From the NCBI GenBank assembly GCA_003818205.1, contig RPRQ01000013.1, forward strand, positions 20,709 to 84,708: a stretch of DNA of 64,000 bases. Reading direction: 5' to 3'. Each line of letters opens with the position of its first letter. Position 1 is the first letter of the stretch. Source of the DNA: Bacteroidales bacterium. Lineage in GTDB: Bacteria; Bacteroidota; Bacteroidia; Bacteroidales; Tenuifilaceae. The position numbers and the translations under genes were made by a program. The notes beneath the pieces are model-generated. The model did no database searches. It worked only from the letters and a program-made list of their open reading frames with translations, and was not told the DNA's origin. This document shows positions 35,919-44,486 of this stretch, one piece after another.

Positions 35919-36342
35919 AATTTTATGACTATCCGTTTATGTACCTAATATTAAAATTGACATTGCAAAAATGCCGAAGGGATCATGAGGCGAAGCGGAA
36001 CTAATTCCGTTGGGGTCACTTAAAAAGATCATCCATACAGGATGGTCTTTTTTATAAGCATACCATTCATTCAACTATAAAATAAGGCGGGAACATGAGT
36101 AGTCCATGTTCAGGCAAAGGCGGGAGTGAGCGAGCCCCTTCCTCTTACAATTGTTGTATGGCATAAGTCCAATATTCTTTACTCATCCTCGATTTTTTAT
36201 CGTTCATCGTCTTTTTTGTCAGCGGGTAATTAATTTGGAACTTTTTTTGCTTGTAATTTTAATGTGTATGAATCATTATTCCTAAATTTAAGAATAATAG
36301 TATTTTATTCAATCATTTAATTATAAACTTAAAATAAAACGA
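35919..36342. other. 424-base gap with several hairpins
   Basis: No gene is visible. It contains the small palindrome CGGAACTAATTCCG near 35997-36010, a terminator (listed separately), and a perfect GAACATG/CATGTTC inverted repeat at 36091-36111 whose function is unknown. The last 100 bases before the next gene are AT-rich and probably carry its promoter, but no clear TAnnTTTG box is seen. Confidence 0.4.
36022..36054 (+). terminator. Rho-independent terminator after the beta-barrel gene
   Basis: AAAAAGATCATCC-ATACA-GGATGGTCTTTTTT forms a 13-pair stem with one G-T pair and a T-run. It ends the GLPGLI/beta-barrel transcript about 100 bases after the stop. Confidence 0.75.
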
Positions 36343-38664
36343 ATGAAAAATGGATTTTTGATTTTATCCCTTGCGTTTGTTTTCTTATTTGACTCGGGCT
36401 ATGGTCAAACAAAAGTTACCCTAAGCGGGTATCTGAAGGATAAAAAAAATGGTGAGATGCTGATTGGTGCAACCGTTTATGTAAAGGAGCTGAATACAGG
36501 AACTACATCCAACGTATATGGCTTTTACTCTCTCTCTTTACCTCAGGGAAGTTACAACTTAACTTTCTCGTATATAGGTTATACGAGTAGGGATGAGAGT
36601 ATCGATTTGCAATCGAATATAACGCTAGATGTTGAGCTCGAATCTCAAAGCATAGAGATTGAGGCTGTAGTGATAACGAGTAAGAAGAGGGATGAAAACC
36701 TTACCCGTTCGCAAACTAGCATGATTAAGATGGATCCGAAAGCAATACGGTCGCTACCCATTTTAATGGGCGAATCGGATATTCTCAAGTCCATTCAGAT
36801 GATGCCTGGAGTTCAATCAGTTTCCGAAGGTTCAAGCGGGTTTTCGGTTCGCGGAGGCTCAGCGGATCATAACCTTTTACTCCTCGATGAGGCACCTATT
36901 TTTAACGCAGGGCATCTTATGGGGTTCTTTTCAGTCTTTAACTCCGATGCGATAAAGGATGCAACGCTGTATAAGGGCGATATTCCCGCATCAAATGGAG
37001 GTAGGTTATCGTCCCTACTTGATATTCGTATGAAGGATGGGAATAAAAAGGAGTTTAAGGGCGAAGGAGGGATTGGAATTATTGCCAGTAGGCTAACCTT
37101 AGAAGGACCATTAAAAAAGGATAAGGGTTCATTTATCGTTTCGGCTAGAAGGACTTATGCCGATATGTTTTTAGCCCTTTCCCCTGATACTGGTATTCGT
37201 AACAATAAGCTTTACTTCTTCGATTTAAATACCAAGCTGAACTACGAGATTAACTCAAAGAACCGGTTATTCCTATCGGGGTATTTCGGACGGGATGTTT
37301 ACGGGTTTGGAAACGATTTTAAGATGAGCTGGGGGAATGCTACGGTAACAGCTCGCTGGAATCACCTATTCAGCAGTAAGTTGTTCTCAAATCTAACCTT
37401 TATCTATTCTAACTATAACTACGATCTTGGTTTTAATAAAACCAAGCCAAAATTCGACTGGACCTCATCGCTCAACAACTTTGGCTTGAAATACGATTTC
37501 ACATACTATCATTCAACCAAAAGTACTTTACGTTACGGTGTGCAATCCACTGTTCAGGATATTCAGCCTGGTAAATTTAGCGTTAAGGGTGAGAATAGTG
37601 AATACAAAGTGCCCAATAACAAAATGCTGGAGTATGCAGCATATTTTCAGCACGAACAAAAGTTTTGGGATAAGTTAAGCGTGAACTATGGTCTGCGTTT
37701 ATCAATGTTTCAGAATATAGGAAAGGCTACGGTGTATCGTTTGGAGAACTTTAAAGTGGTTGATACGATAACCTATAATAAGAATAAAATTTTTAACACT
37801 TACATTGGCTTAGAGCCCCGGTTTAGCGCTAGCTACATGTTGAATCAAAGCTCATCAGTAAAAGCATCGTACAGCCGAACCCGTCAGTATGTGCAGCTCG
37901 CATCTAATTCAATCGGTGGTTCTCCTCTCGATGTTTGGTTTCCTGCATCGCAGTACGTTAAACCACAAGTATCGGATCAGGTTGGTATAGGGTATTTTAG
38001 AAACCTCTCAGATAATAAGTATGAGTTTTCGGTTGAAAGTTTTTATAAATGGATGAACAATCAGATTGACTTTGACGACAATGCAGATTTGGTATTAAAT
38101 AATCAGCTGGAGAAGGAGTTGCGTTTTGGAAAGGCTCACTCGTATGGGTTAGAATTACTATTTAAAAAGAATGAAGGGCGGTTTACGGGTTGGGTAAGCT
38201 ATACGTTTTCGAGAGCTTTAAGGAAATTCCCTGATATTAATGATGGGAAGCAGTACAATGCGAATTACGATAAGCCCCATAATCTGACGATTGCTTTAAA
38301 CTACAATATTACAAATCGGGTAATTCTGTCGGCGAACTGGGTTTACACATCAGGTGCTCCCATTACCTATCCGACCATGCGCTTCCCGCATGGTAATGCT
38401 AACCTGCCTATATATGGCGATAAGAATGCTAATAGGCTACCTGACTATCATCGTCTCGATTTGGCAATGACCATCAAAAATAGGGTAAGAGCAGGTCGTC
38501 GTTGGCAGGGGGAATGGAACTTCTCGGTTTATAACGCCTATAACTATGCGAATGCCTATTCGGTTTATTTTGAGACTGATAAGAAAGATAAAGATAAAAT
38601 TAGGGCTTATAAAATGATTATGTTCCGTATAGTGCCTTCCGTTACCTACAACTTCAAATTTTAA
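36343..38664 (+). CDS. TonB-dependent receptor with carboxypeptidase-regulatory domain
   Basis: This 773-residue outer-membrane receptor has a signal peptide (ends near GYGQ), a CarboxypepD_reg-like domain (about 25-110), a plug (about 120-230: LPILMGESDILKSIQMMPGV, GFSVRGGSADHNLLLLDEAP) and a 22-strand-type barrel to the C terminus, ending in an aromatic residue (YNFKF). The length is shorter than SusC proteins (~1000 residues), and the partner is a DUF4249 lipoprotein rather than SusD, so it is not a classic glycan-uptake pair. Its stop overlaps the next start (TAATG). The ligand is unknown. Confidence 0.9.
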   Translation: MKNGFLILSLAFVFLFDSGYGQTKVTLSGYLKDKKNGEMLIGATVYVKELNTGTTSNVYGFYSLSLPQGSYNLTFSYIGYTSRDESIDLQSNITLDVELESQSIEIEAVVITSKKRDENLTRSQTSMIKMDPKAIRSLPILMGESDILKSIQMMPGVQSVSEGSSGFSVRGGSADHNLLLLDEAPIFNAGHLMGFFSVFNSDAIKDATLYKGDIPASNGGRLSSLLDIRMKDGNKKEFKGEGGIGIIASRLTLEGPLKKDKGSFIVSARRTYADMFLALSPDTGIRNNKLYFFDLNTKLNYEINSKNRLFLSGYFGRDVYGFGNDFKMSWGNATVTARWNHLFSSKLFSNLTFIYSNYNYDLGFNKTKPKFDWTSSLNNFGLKYDFTYYHSTKSTLRYGVQSTVQDIQPGKFSVKGENSEYKVPNNKMLEYAAYFQHEQKFWDKLSVNYGLRLSMFQNIGKATVYRLENFKVVDTITYNKNKIFNTYIGLEPRFSASYMLNQSSSVKASYSRTRQYVQLASNSIGGSPLDVWFPASQYVKPQVSDQVGIGYFRNLSDNKYEFSVESFYKWMNNQIDFDDNADLVLNNQLEKELRFGKAHSYGLELLFKKNEGRFTGWVSYTFSRALRKFPDINDGKQYNANYDKPHNLTIALNYNITNRVILSANWVYTSGAPITYPTMRFPHGNANLPIYGDKNANRLPDYHRLDLAMTIKNRVRAGRRWQGEWNFSVYNAYNYANAYSVYFETDKKDKDKIRAYKMIMFRIVPSVTYNFKF

Positions 38665-39473
38665 TGGATATGAAAAAAATATTAATCATTACAATAGCAG
38701 CGGCTTCCCTATTCGGATGCCAGAAAGTCGAGTTCGACCCAAACATAAGCGAGTATAATAAGAACCTATTGGTAGTTGAGGGGATGATTTCCGATAACCC
38801 TGACTTTCAATATATAAATCTATCGCGAACCTCTAGCTACTTGGGCAATCAGCCAATTGTTACAATAAACAATGCATTGGTTAGCGTGTCGTGTGAAGGT
38901 TCTACCTATATTTTCAATCATTCAGGGAATGGTGTTTATACTCCACCCGTTGGCTTTATTGGCGAGGTTGGAAAAACCTACCATTTATCGGTAAATCATG
39001 AAGGGGCTATATATGAAGCAGACTCTAGAATGAATCAACCTCTCATTCTTGATTCAATCAACATGGAAAAGGATGAATTTGAGAAAAAGAAATTTAAGAT
39101 AAATGCATGGTTTCAGGATAATCCCGCTGAGGATGAGTTTATTCTGTTTAAGTACGCAATAAATAATACGCTGCAAGATAGCATCGATCAGTGGGAGGTC
39201 TATCTCGATGTCCTTTCAAATAACCTTTATATTGAAGATGCATCAATAATCTATGGGATTAATGCAAATATTGGAGATTCGATTTCGTTATATACCTTCT
39301 CCATAAGCAAGCAGTACTGCGACTTTCTTTTAATGGCAGAAAAAAATATGGAAGAGCCAGTCCCCTTTATGCCTCCTCCAGGAGCACGCATCAAGGGAAA
39401 TATTAGCAATGGGGCACTTGGATTTTTTCAGGCATCGGCGGTGTTTAGGAAGAAAACAAAGCTGAAAATATAG
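38664..39473 (+). CDS. DUF4249 lipoprotein, partner of the TonB receptor
   Basis: This is an outer-membrane lipoprotein of 269 residues with lipobox ASLFGC (Cys near residue 19) and the DUF4249 opening KVEFDPNISEYNKNLLVVEG followed by ISDNPDFQYINLSRTSS. The remainder is a mostly beta protein with VGKTYHLSV and a final SNGALGFFQASA. DUF4249 proteins are regularly encoded after TonB-dependent receptors of this class and are presumed to be their surface or periplasmic partner. The first ATG overlaps the receptor stop; a second Met two codons later could also start it. A terminator hairpin follows. Confidence 0.88.
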   Translation: MDMKKILIITIAAASLFGCQKVEFDPNISEYNKNLLVVEGMISDNPDFQYINLSRTSSYLGNQPIVTINNALVSVSCEGSTYIFNHSGNGVYTPPVGFIGEVGKTYHLSVNHEGAIYEADSRMNQPLILDSINMEKDEFEKKKFKINAWFQDNPAEDEFILFKYAINNTLQDSIDQWEVYLDVLSNNLYIEDASIIYGINANIGDSISLYTFSISKQYCDFLLMAEKNMEEPVPFMPPPGARIKGNISNGALGFFQASAVFRKKTKLKI

Positions 39474-39483
39474 GATAAATATG

Positions 39484-39517
39484 AAATGGTGGTGATCGGT
39501 ATTGTTCACCTCCATTT
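39484..39517 (+). terminator. Hairpin terminator after the DUF4249 gene
   Basis: AAATGG-T-GGTGA pairs with TCACC-T-CCATTT around a 10-base loop and is followed by TATTCT. It separates the receptor operon from the kinase gene starting at 39573. Confidence 0.55.
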
Positions 39518-39572
39518 TATTCTACACAAAAATAAGTTGGTTATCTTTACATTATTATCATAAGCTAATTGA

Positions 39573-41396
39573 GTGGGTTTGGTTACGATTTTCTTCTCAG
39601 GATTTAGAAAAAGGTATTGCTTTCGGCGAATAGCAAACACCTTAGCCATTTTAATCCTAATGTTATTCGCTATTTCTTGTAGTAAACAAGAACTTCCCAA
39701 AAAGAACAATTCCTATTTTGAGCCCGATAGCACCACAAGGGTCAAACTGCTAAATATCGATAACAAATCATCGTACGATTCGCTTATCCTTGAATCAATC
39801 CGCAATAAAGATGGGTGGTTAAAGGATATTGGGGAGAGCGACATTAAGAAGAATCATGTTTTACTATTTAGGGTTACTACTGATGCTTCACGCTGGGAGA
39901 ATCCCGTTTTAATGATATGCGGGAATTTCGCGAACATCGCAATTTTCCAGGAGACCCAACTGCTATACAAATCTAACGATAATATAAAAGCTCGTTACCC
40001 TATAACCAAAATACTGAAGGTTAGTCGAGAAAAGGATTTGAACATCTATCTGTGCTTTTACTACAATAATTTTTTTGAGACTTCGGTGATGTACTTCTTT
40101 AGAATAGGGGAAAGTGATAAAATCGCTGATGGTGCCTTATTGTTTCCTCCCGAGATTAAGCTGTTTTCATCGCTTAACCTAGGATTCGTTTTTGAGACCA
40201 TTGGGCTAATTAGCTTTTTTGCGCTATTCTTCTATCAGGGTCGCAATAGGAAGATGCTACTCTACTTCTCCGTTTTCTTAATGACCATTGGTTTCTCTAC
40301 TTTACAGGAGTTGATAAGATTCTTCATTCCCATTCAATCGTTTTACTTTAACCTGATTGTGTTTATAGCCACAACATTTATCCCCCTTAGCTTTTTAGGG
40401 TTTTTAAATAATGCTCTTGTTATTGAGCATAAGAAGCTATTGCTTGCAGCATTTATAGTAAATGTATTATGGTGTGTTGCTCTTCCTGTCCTTTCGTTTG
40501 TTTTACTCGTTAACCTAGTTTACTGGACAGGCATGTTTCTGGTGGTTGTATTAACCCTTATCCTTTTAATTAAAGAGAAGGTTCACAGAAACCCCGAATT
40601 TCGATACCCTTTGTGGGGTTTTATATTTTTAATATTCTTTTTAACGCTAAGCGGTTTATATGATTTTGGGGTTATCCCTTCTGTTATTAATGTTGATTAT
40701 GGTATTCTAGTTTTTGTTATAAGCCTAGTTGTTTATACAATTAAAAGTATTATTAAATCCAAAAGAGAGGTGCAGCTGGTGAATATGGAGCTGCAGCAGA
40801 ACCAGAATAGGCTGTTGATACTTGAGAACGAGAATATTCAATCGCAGTTTGAAGCCTTAAAGGGGCAGATCAATCCGCATTTTTTATTCAATAGCCTCAA
40901 TACGCTCGCATCGCTAATTAATATCGATAAGGTTAGGGCAACCAAGTACGTCGAGGAGTTCTCGATGCTGTACCGCCGTTTGCTCGATTCAAATAGCGAA
41001 ATGCTTGTACCGTTAAAGGAGGAACTCCATTTTCTTAGCTCGTACATTTATCTACAAAAGATAAGGTTTGGCGATAATCTTCAATTTATTTTTGAAATCG
41101 AGGATAACGATTTTGACAAGTTGGTTCCACCGCTGTCGCTGCAATTACTGATTGAGAATGCGCTAAAGCATAACGAGGTATCGGAGGACTTCCCGCTTGA
41201 AATCTCCATAAAAAGTTCAGGCGATAACCTTGTAATTTCCAATCCGCTACAGCCAAAAATGATTACGGTTACCCGAAAAGGGATTGGACTCGAAAACCTG
41301 AGCAAGCGTTACTTGCAGGTATCAGACCGTGATCTTGTGTTTGAGAAAACAGAGAAGGAGTTTATTATTAAAATACCTCTTATTGATGAGTTTTAA
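39573..41396 (+). CDS. 7TM LytS-type sensor histidine kinase
   Basis: This 607-residue membrane kinase has an N-terminal hydrophobic segment that ends in a lipobox-like FAISC, so the extracytoplasmic domain (about 35-190) may be lipid-anchored at its start. Seven hydrophobic helices follow (about 195-395), a layout like 7TMR-DISM receptors. A coiled coil leads to a His_kinase domain with LKGQINPHFLFNSLNTLASL (His near 435) and a HATPase with LQLLIENALKHNEV. The frame is bounded by TGA at 39570, and the first usable codon is GTG at 39573, so a GTG start is likely. Two bases separate it from the LytTR regulator, forming a pair. Confidence 0.86.
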   Translation: MGLVTIFFSGFRKRYCFRRIANTLAILILMLFAISCSKQELPKKNNSYFEPDSTTRVKLLNIDNKSSYDSLILESIRNKDGWLKDIGESDIKKNHVLLFRVTTDASRWENPVLMICGNFANIAIFQETQLLYKSNDNIKARYPITKILKVSREKDLNIYLCFYYNNFFETSVMYFFRIGESDKIADGALLFPPEIKLFSSLNLGFVFETIGLISFFALFFYQGRNRKMLLYFSVFLMTIGFSTLQELIRFFIPIQSFYFNLIVFIATTFIPLSFLGFLNNALVIEHKKLLLAAFIVNVLWCVALPVLSFVLLVNLVYWTGMFLVVVLTLILLIKEKVHRNPEFRYPLWGFIFLIFFLTLSGLYDFGVIPSVINVDYGILVFVISLVVYTIKSIIKSKREVQLVNMELQQNQNRLLILENENIQSQFEALKGQINPHFLFNSLNTLASLINIDKVRATKYVEEFSMLYRRLLDSNSEMLVPLKEELHFLSSYIYLQKIRFGDNLQFIFEIEDNDFDKLVPPLSLQLLIENALKHNEVSEDFPLEISIKSSGDNLVISNPLQPKMITVTRKGIGLENLSKRYLQVSDRDLVFEKTEKEFIIKIPLIDEF

Positions 41397-41398
41397 CC

Positions 41399-42154
41399 AT
41401 GAATATTGCAATCTTTGAAGATGAGGCTTTTGCCGCTGAGCACTTAGAACAGATGCTTGTACAGCTTGTTCCCGGCATTCGTATTTTAGCCAAAATATCC
41501 ACAGTACGTAAAGGGATAGAGTGGTTAAAGAACAATAGCTGCGATCTAATTTTTTTGGATATTAACCTAGCCGATGGCCTTAGCTTCAAGATATTCGAAT
41601 CGGTTCAGGTTAAAACGCCAATTATATTTACAACTGCCTACGACCAGTATGCGATTAAGGCTTTTGAGTTGAATAGCATCGACTACCTATTGAAACCAAT
41701 ATCCATTGCCATCCTTAGCAAAAGTATTGAAAAGTACAGGCAGTTGAATAGCCCGCAGCAGATAGTTCATAACCTAAAGGAGGTATTACGAAATTTAAAC
41801 AATGCTGAACCAATTTATCGTGAACGGTTTTCTGTGGAGATGGGTAGCAAGATTAAAACTGTTGAGGTAACCGACATTGCATACTTCTATGCGCTAAGCA
41901 AAAGCACCTTTTTTCGAACGCTAAGTGGGCATAATTACCCTTGCGACCTTTCGCTCGACAGGTTGGCCGAAATCATAAACCCGAAATCCTTTTTTAGGGT
42001 TAATCGAGGTTATATCGTTAATTTGAAGGCTATCGCTGGAATGAACCTGATGAGTAACCGTAGCATAAAGCTTACGCTAACTCCCAATACAGATGAAATA
42101 GTTCTGGTTAGCATTAGCCGACTTGCCGATTTTAAAAAGTGGCTGAATATATAA
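41399..42154 (+). CDS. LytTR-family response regulator
   Basis: This 251-residue cytoplasmic regulator has a receiver domain with FEDE (residues 6-9), acceptor Asp54 (LIFLDINLADG), TTAYDQYAIKAFELNSIDYLLKP, then a LytTR DNA-binding domain (about 150-248) with FYALSKSTFFRTLSG, FFRVNRGYIVNLKAI and the closing VLVSISRLADFKKWL. It is the partner of the kinase before it (LytS/LytT or AlgZ/AlgR type). The upstream TonB receptor/DUF4249 operon is a candidate target. The element copy at 42171 begins 17 bases after its stop. Confidence 0.93.
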   Translation: MNIAIFEDEAFAAEHLEQMLVQLVPGIRILAKISTVRKGIEWLKNNSCDLIFLDINLADGLSFKIFESVQVKTPIIFTTAYDQYAIKAFELNSIDYLLKPISIAILSKSIEKYRQLNSPQQIVHNLKEVLRNLNNAEPIYRERFSVEMGSKIKTVEVTDIAYFYALSKSTFFRTLSGHNYPCDLSLDRLAEIINPKSFFRVNRGYIVNLKAIAGMNLMSNRSIKLTLTPNTDEIVLVSISRLADFKKWLNI

Positions 42155-42170
42155 ATATTGAGACAATAAA

Positions 42171-42499
42171 TAACGTGAGTTCGATTTAAGAAATGGTAGT
42201 AATACTCTAAATTGTAATTTGTTACAAGTTTATCATTTGGTATTGGAATGATGCCTGCCTGCCGGTAGGCAGGGAATAGTGGAACTGGAGCGATCCGGCA
42301 ACTGCCGGACGACGAAGTCAATAATGGGTTTTTTTCCAACTTTTTTCTTCCAATATTCCATTTTTCCATCATTGGCTACGCCGAACTAGCTACGCTGAGC
42401 TCACTACGTTCGGTTCGCAAGCTCGGTTCCATTTCTCCCCTCAAAGTAAAATGCTGATAACATAGCATTTAAATTGTTTCTTACATCGAACTGACGTTA
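42171..42499. repeat. Inverted-repeat element, copy 1
   Basis: It begins TAACGTGAGTTCGAT and ends ATCGAACTGACGTTA, 15-base termini that are inverted complements except for one base. Inside are a CCTGCCTGCCGGTAGGCAGG palindrome, CCGGCAACTGCCGG and a module ending GGTTCGCAAGCTCGGTTCC. It has no coding capacity. It fills the 409-base gap between the LytTR regulator and the LPLAT gene. Confidence 0.75.
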
Positions 42500-42563
42500 A
42501 ATATACGCCTCAGCGGGTGGTATTACTCCTTATACATTGAACTGATGCTATTCAACCTTATAT

Positions 42564-43439
42564 CTACGGATGACTATGTTTCCAGCGTTTATGGGACCAA
42601 AGCCAATCCTCTGGCTTTTTGATGATAACTGCTTCCAATTTCTTTGCAAATAGCTCGGTTACTCTACTTCGGGCAAGCTCTGCTGGGTTTTCGGTAAGAA
42701 TAGAAAATTCAACCTCATAGTAGCCACGCCTTACCCTTTGAATATCAATATACACAACTGGGATATTAAAATGACGAGCATACTTCTCGGCTCCATAAAG
42801 AAATGCCGTATTACGGTTTAGGAATTGAACCCAATGGGCTCTGGGCAGAAAATGTTTTGGCATACCCTGATCGCTTGCCATGAGATAAATAGTAGGGGAG
42901 CTCTTGAACCGTTCAAATGTTGCCGACGTTTCTTTGATCGAGGCCAAGGTTGTACCGAATCGGGATCGACTCCAACGCACAAACTTATCGATATATTTAT
43001 TATTCAGAGGTTTATAAAATGCAACTACTTTGTGCTTAATTTGCAGGCTGGCTGAAAGAGAGCCCCATTCCCAATTGGCATAGTGACCGGTAACCCCGAT
43101 TACGCTTTTACCCGAATGGAAATACGGCTCAAGTATTTCTGGGTTGATTATTCTATGCCGGGTAAGTATTTGGTTTCGGGTCATGGTGAATGCCTTTATG
43201 CCCTCAACAAAAATATCGGCTAGATTCTTATAGAATAATCCAACAAGCCTCTTTATTTCTTGATTAGAGGCATTCGGAAACGAACCCTTTAAGTTTTTTA
43301 TGACCACCCTTTTACGATACTTGAAAACTTTTGATAGAATAAACCTTACAAGGGCTGAGAAGCAGTAGAGTAGAGGGAACGGGAATAACCCGATGATGAT
43401 AACTCCAAGAAAGAAAAAAAATGTACCGAGAAGAGCCAT
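42564..43439 (-). CDS. Lysophospholipid/lipid A acyltransferase (LpxL/HtrB-like)
   Basis: This 291-residue inner-membrane protein has an N-terminal hydrophobic anchor (about 2-28) and the LpxL-type acyltransferase fold. The catalytic motif is GHYANWEWG with His119 and Glu124 (HxxxxE), preceded by the K-S-V-I-G-V-T strand. Later blocks include YLMASDQGMPK and NRNTAFLYGAEKYARHFNIP, and the end has KPEDWLWSHKRWKHS, the conserved W-x-W-x-H-x-R/K-W terminus of lipid A late acyltransferases. It probably adds a secondary acyl chain to lipid A. It stands alone between two copies of the same inverted-repeat element. Confidence 0.88.
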   Translation of the reverse strand: MALLGTFFFFLGVIIIGLFPFPLLYCFSALVRFILSKVFKYRKRVVIKNLKGSFPNASNQEIKRLVGLFYKNLADIFVEGIKAFTMTRNQILTRHRIINPEILEPYFHSGKSVIGVTGHYANWEWGSLSASLQIKHKVVAFYKPLNNKYIDKFVRWSRSRFGTTLASIKETSATFERFKSSPTIYLMASDQGMPKHFLPRAHWVQFLNRNTAFLYGAEKYARHFNIPVVYIDIQRVRRGYYEVEFSILTENPAELARSRVTELFAKKLEAVIIKKPEDWLWSHKRWKHSHP

Positions 43440-43462
43440 ATCAAAAAATCAATTATTTAGGA

Positions 43463-43787
43463 TAACGTGAATTCGATATAATAATGCATGTTATATCGCT
43501 ATTTATTAGTGCTTTAATACTAATATTATGTTTTTGGAAGACTGGAAGACTGGAAGACTGGAAGACTGGAATATTGGAGTTACTTCTAACTTTTTTCATC
43601 CAATATTGACTTCGTCGTCCGGCAGTTGCCGGATCGCTCCAATTCCATCATTGGCTACGCCGAACTAGCTACGCTGAGCTCTCCGGCAGCTGCCGGATCG
43701 GTTCGCAAGCTCGGTTCCATTTTTTCCAATAAAGTAAAATACTGATAATATTGCATTTAAATAGTTTCTTATGTTGAACTGACGTTA
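43463..43787. repeat. Inverted-repeat element, copy 2
   Basis: It begins TAACGTGAATTCGAT and ends TTGAACTGACGTTA. Copy 2 shares the long ATTAGTGCTTTAAT left portion with copy 3 and the GGCTACGCCGAACTAGCTAC module with copies 1 and 3. GGA occurs on both sides directly outside the termini and could be a target duplication. Confidence 0.75.
43535..43566. repeat. Four tandem TGGAAGAC units inside copy 2
   Basis: The 8-base unit TGGAAGAC occurs four times without interruption and is followed by a diverged TGGAATAT. Copy 3 has only one TGGAAGAC at the equivalent place, so this is a local expansion. Confidence 0.8.
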
Positions 43788-43943
43788 GGATAAGAAAAAG
43801 AATCAACAAAGTAATAATTTTTTTTAGATAAAATTGGCTGTTGGCTTCTCATTTTTTCACGTAAACCTTTCGGCTTGCTGCTTGTAGGATAAGTGAATTA
43901 TGCACTAAGGGTTCTAACCATTCGTAGGGCATAAAACAGCATT

Positions 43944-44284
43944 TAACGTGAGTTCGATATAAGAATTTATTATATCATTATTTATTAGTGCTTTAATGCC
44001 AAAATTATGTTTTTGGAAGACTGGAATAATGCCTGCCTGCCGATAGGCAGGGAACATTGGAGTTACTTCTAACTTATTTCTTCCCTGTCTGCCGACTTTG
44101 CTCCGCTGAAGCTATGCGAAAGCGATGCAGGCAGGCAATATTCCATTTTTCCATCATTGGCTACGCCGAACTAGCTTCGCTGAGCTCACTACGTTCGGTT
44201 CGCAAGCTCGGTTCCATTTCTCCCATCAAAGCAAAATATTGATAATATAGCATTTAAATTATTTCTTACGTCGAACTGACGTTA
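43944..44284. repeat. Inverted-repeat element, copy 3
   Basis: It begins TAACGTGAGTTCGAT and ends GTCGAACTGACGTTA. It carries GCCTGCCTGCC...GGCAGG modules and the GGTTCGCAAGCTCGGTTCC module. Two T residues separate it from copy 4. The sequence between copies 2 and 3 (43788-43943) holds no gene. Confidence 0.75.
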
Positions 44285-44286
44285 TT

Positions 44287-44485
44287 TAACGTGAGTTCGA
44301 TCTGAGAAATAGTGGTAATGCTCTAAAATGTAATTTGTTACAAATTTTTCATTTGGAATTGGAATGGTGGAAATGGAGCCGGTCTACCCTGCCTACCGGC
44401 AGGCAGGCACTATTCCAATTAATCATTAAGGATATAATGATAATAAACAAGTAGTTAAGTTGCTTCTTACGTCGAGTTCACGTTA
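44287..44485. repeat. Inverted-repeat element, copy 4 (short form)
   Basis: It begins TAACGTGAGTTCGAT and ends GTCGAGTTCACGTTA, an almost perfect inverted pair. At 199 bases it lacks the GGTTCGCAAGC module but keeps the AATTTGTTACAA portion of copy 1. Its right end lies one base from the TAA of the hybrid sensor gene. Confidence 0.75.
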
Positions 44486-44486
44486 T

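Noticed and set aside
36343..39473. SusC/SusD-type polysaccharide utilisation pair
   Set aside because: The receptor is 773 residues, shorter than SusC, the partner is DUF4249 rather than SusD, and no glycoside hydrolases are adjacent.
43535..43566. Short CRISPR-like tandem repeat
   Set aside because: Units are 8 bases without spacers, inside a mobile-like element, and no cas genes occur.
42171..43787. Composite transposon carrying the LpxL-like gene
   Set aside because: No transposase is encoded in either flanking element, and target duplications are unclear, so only bracketing is reported.
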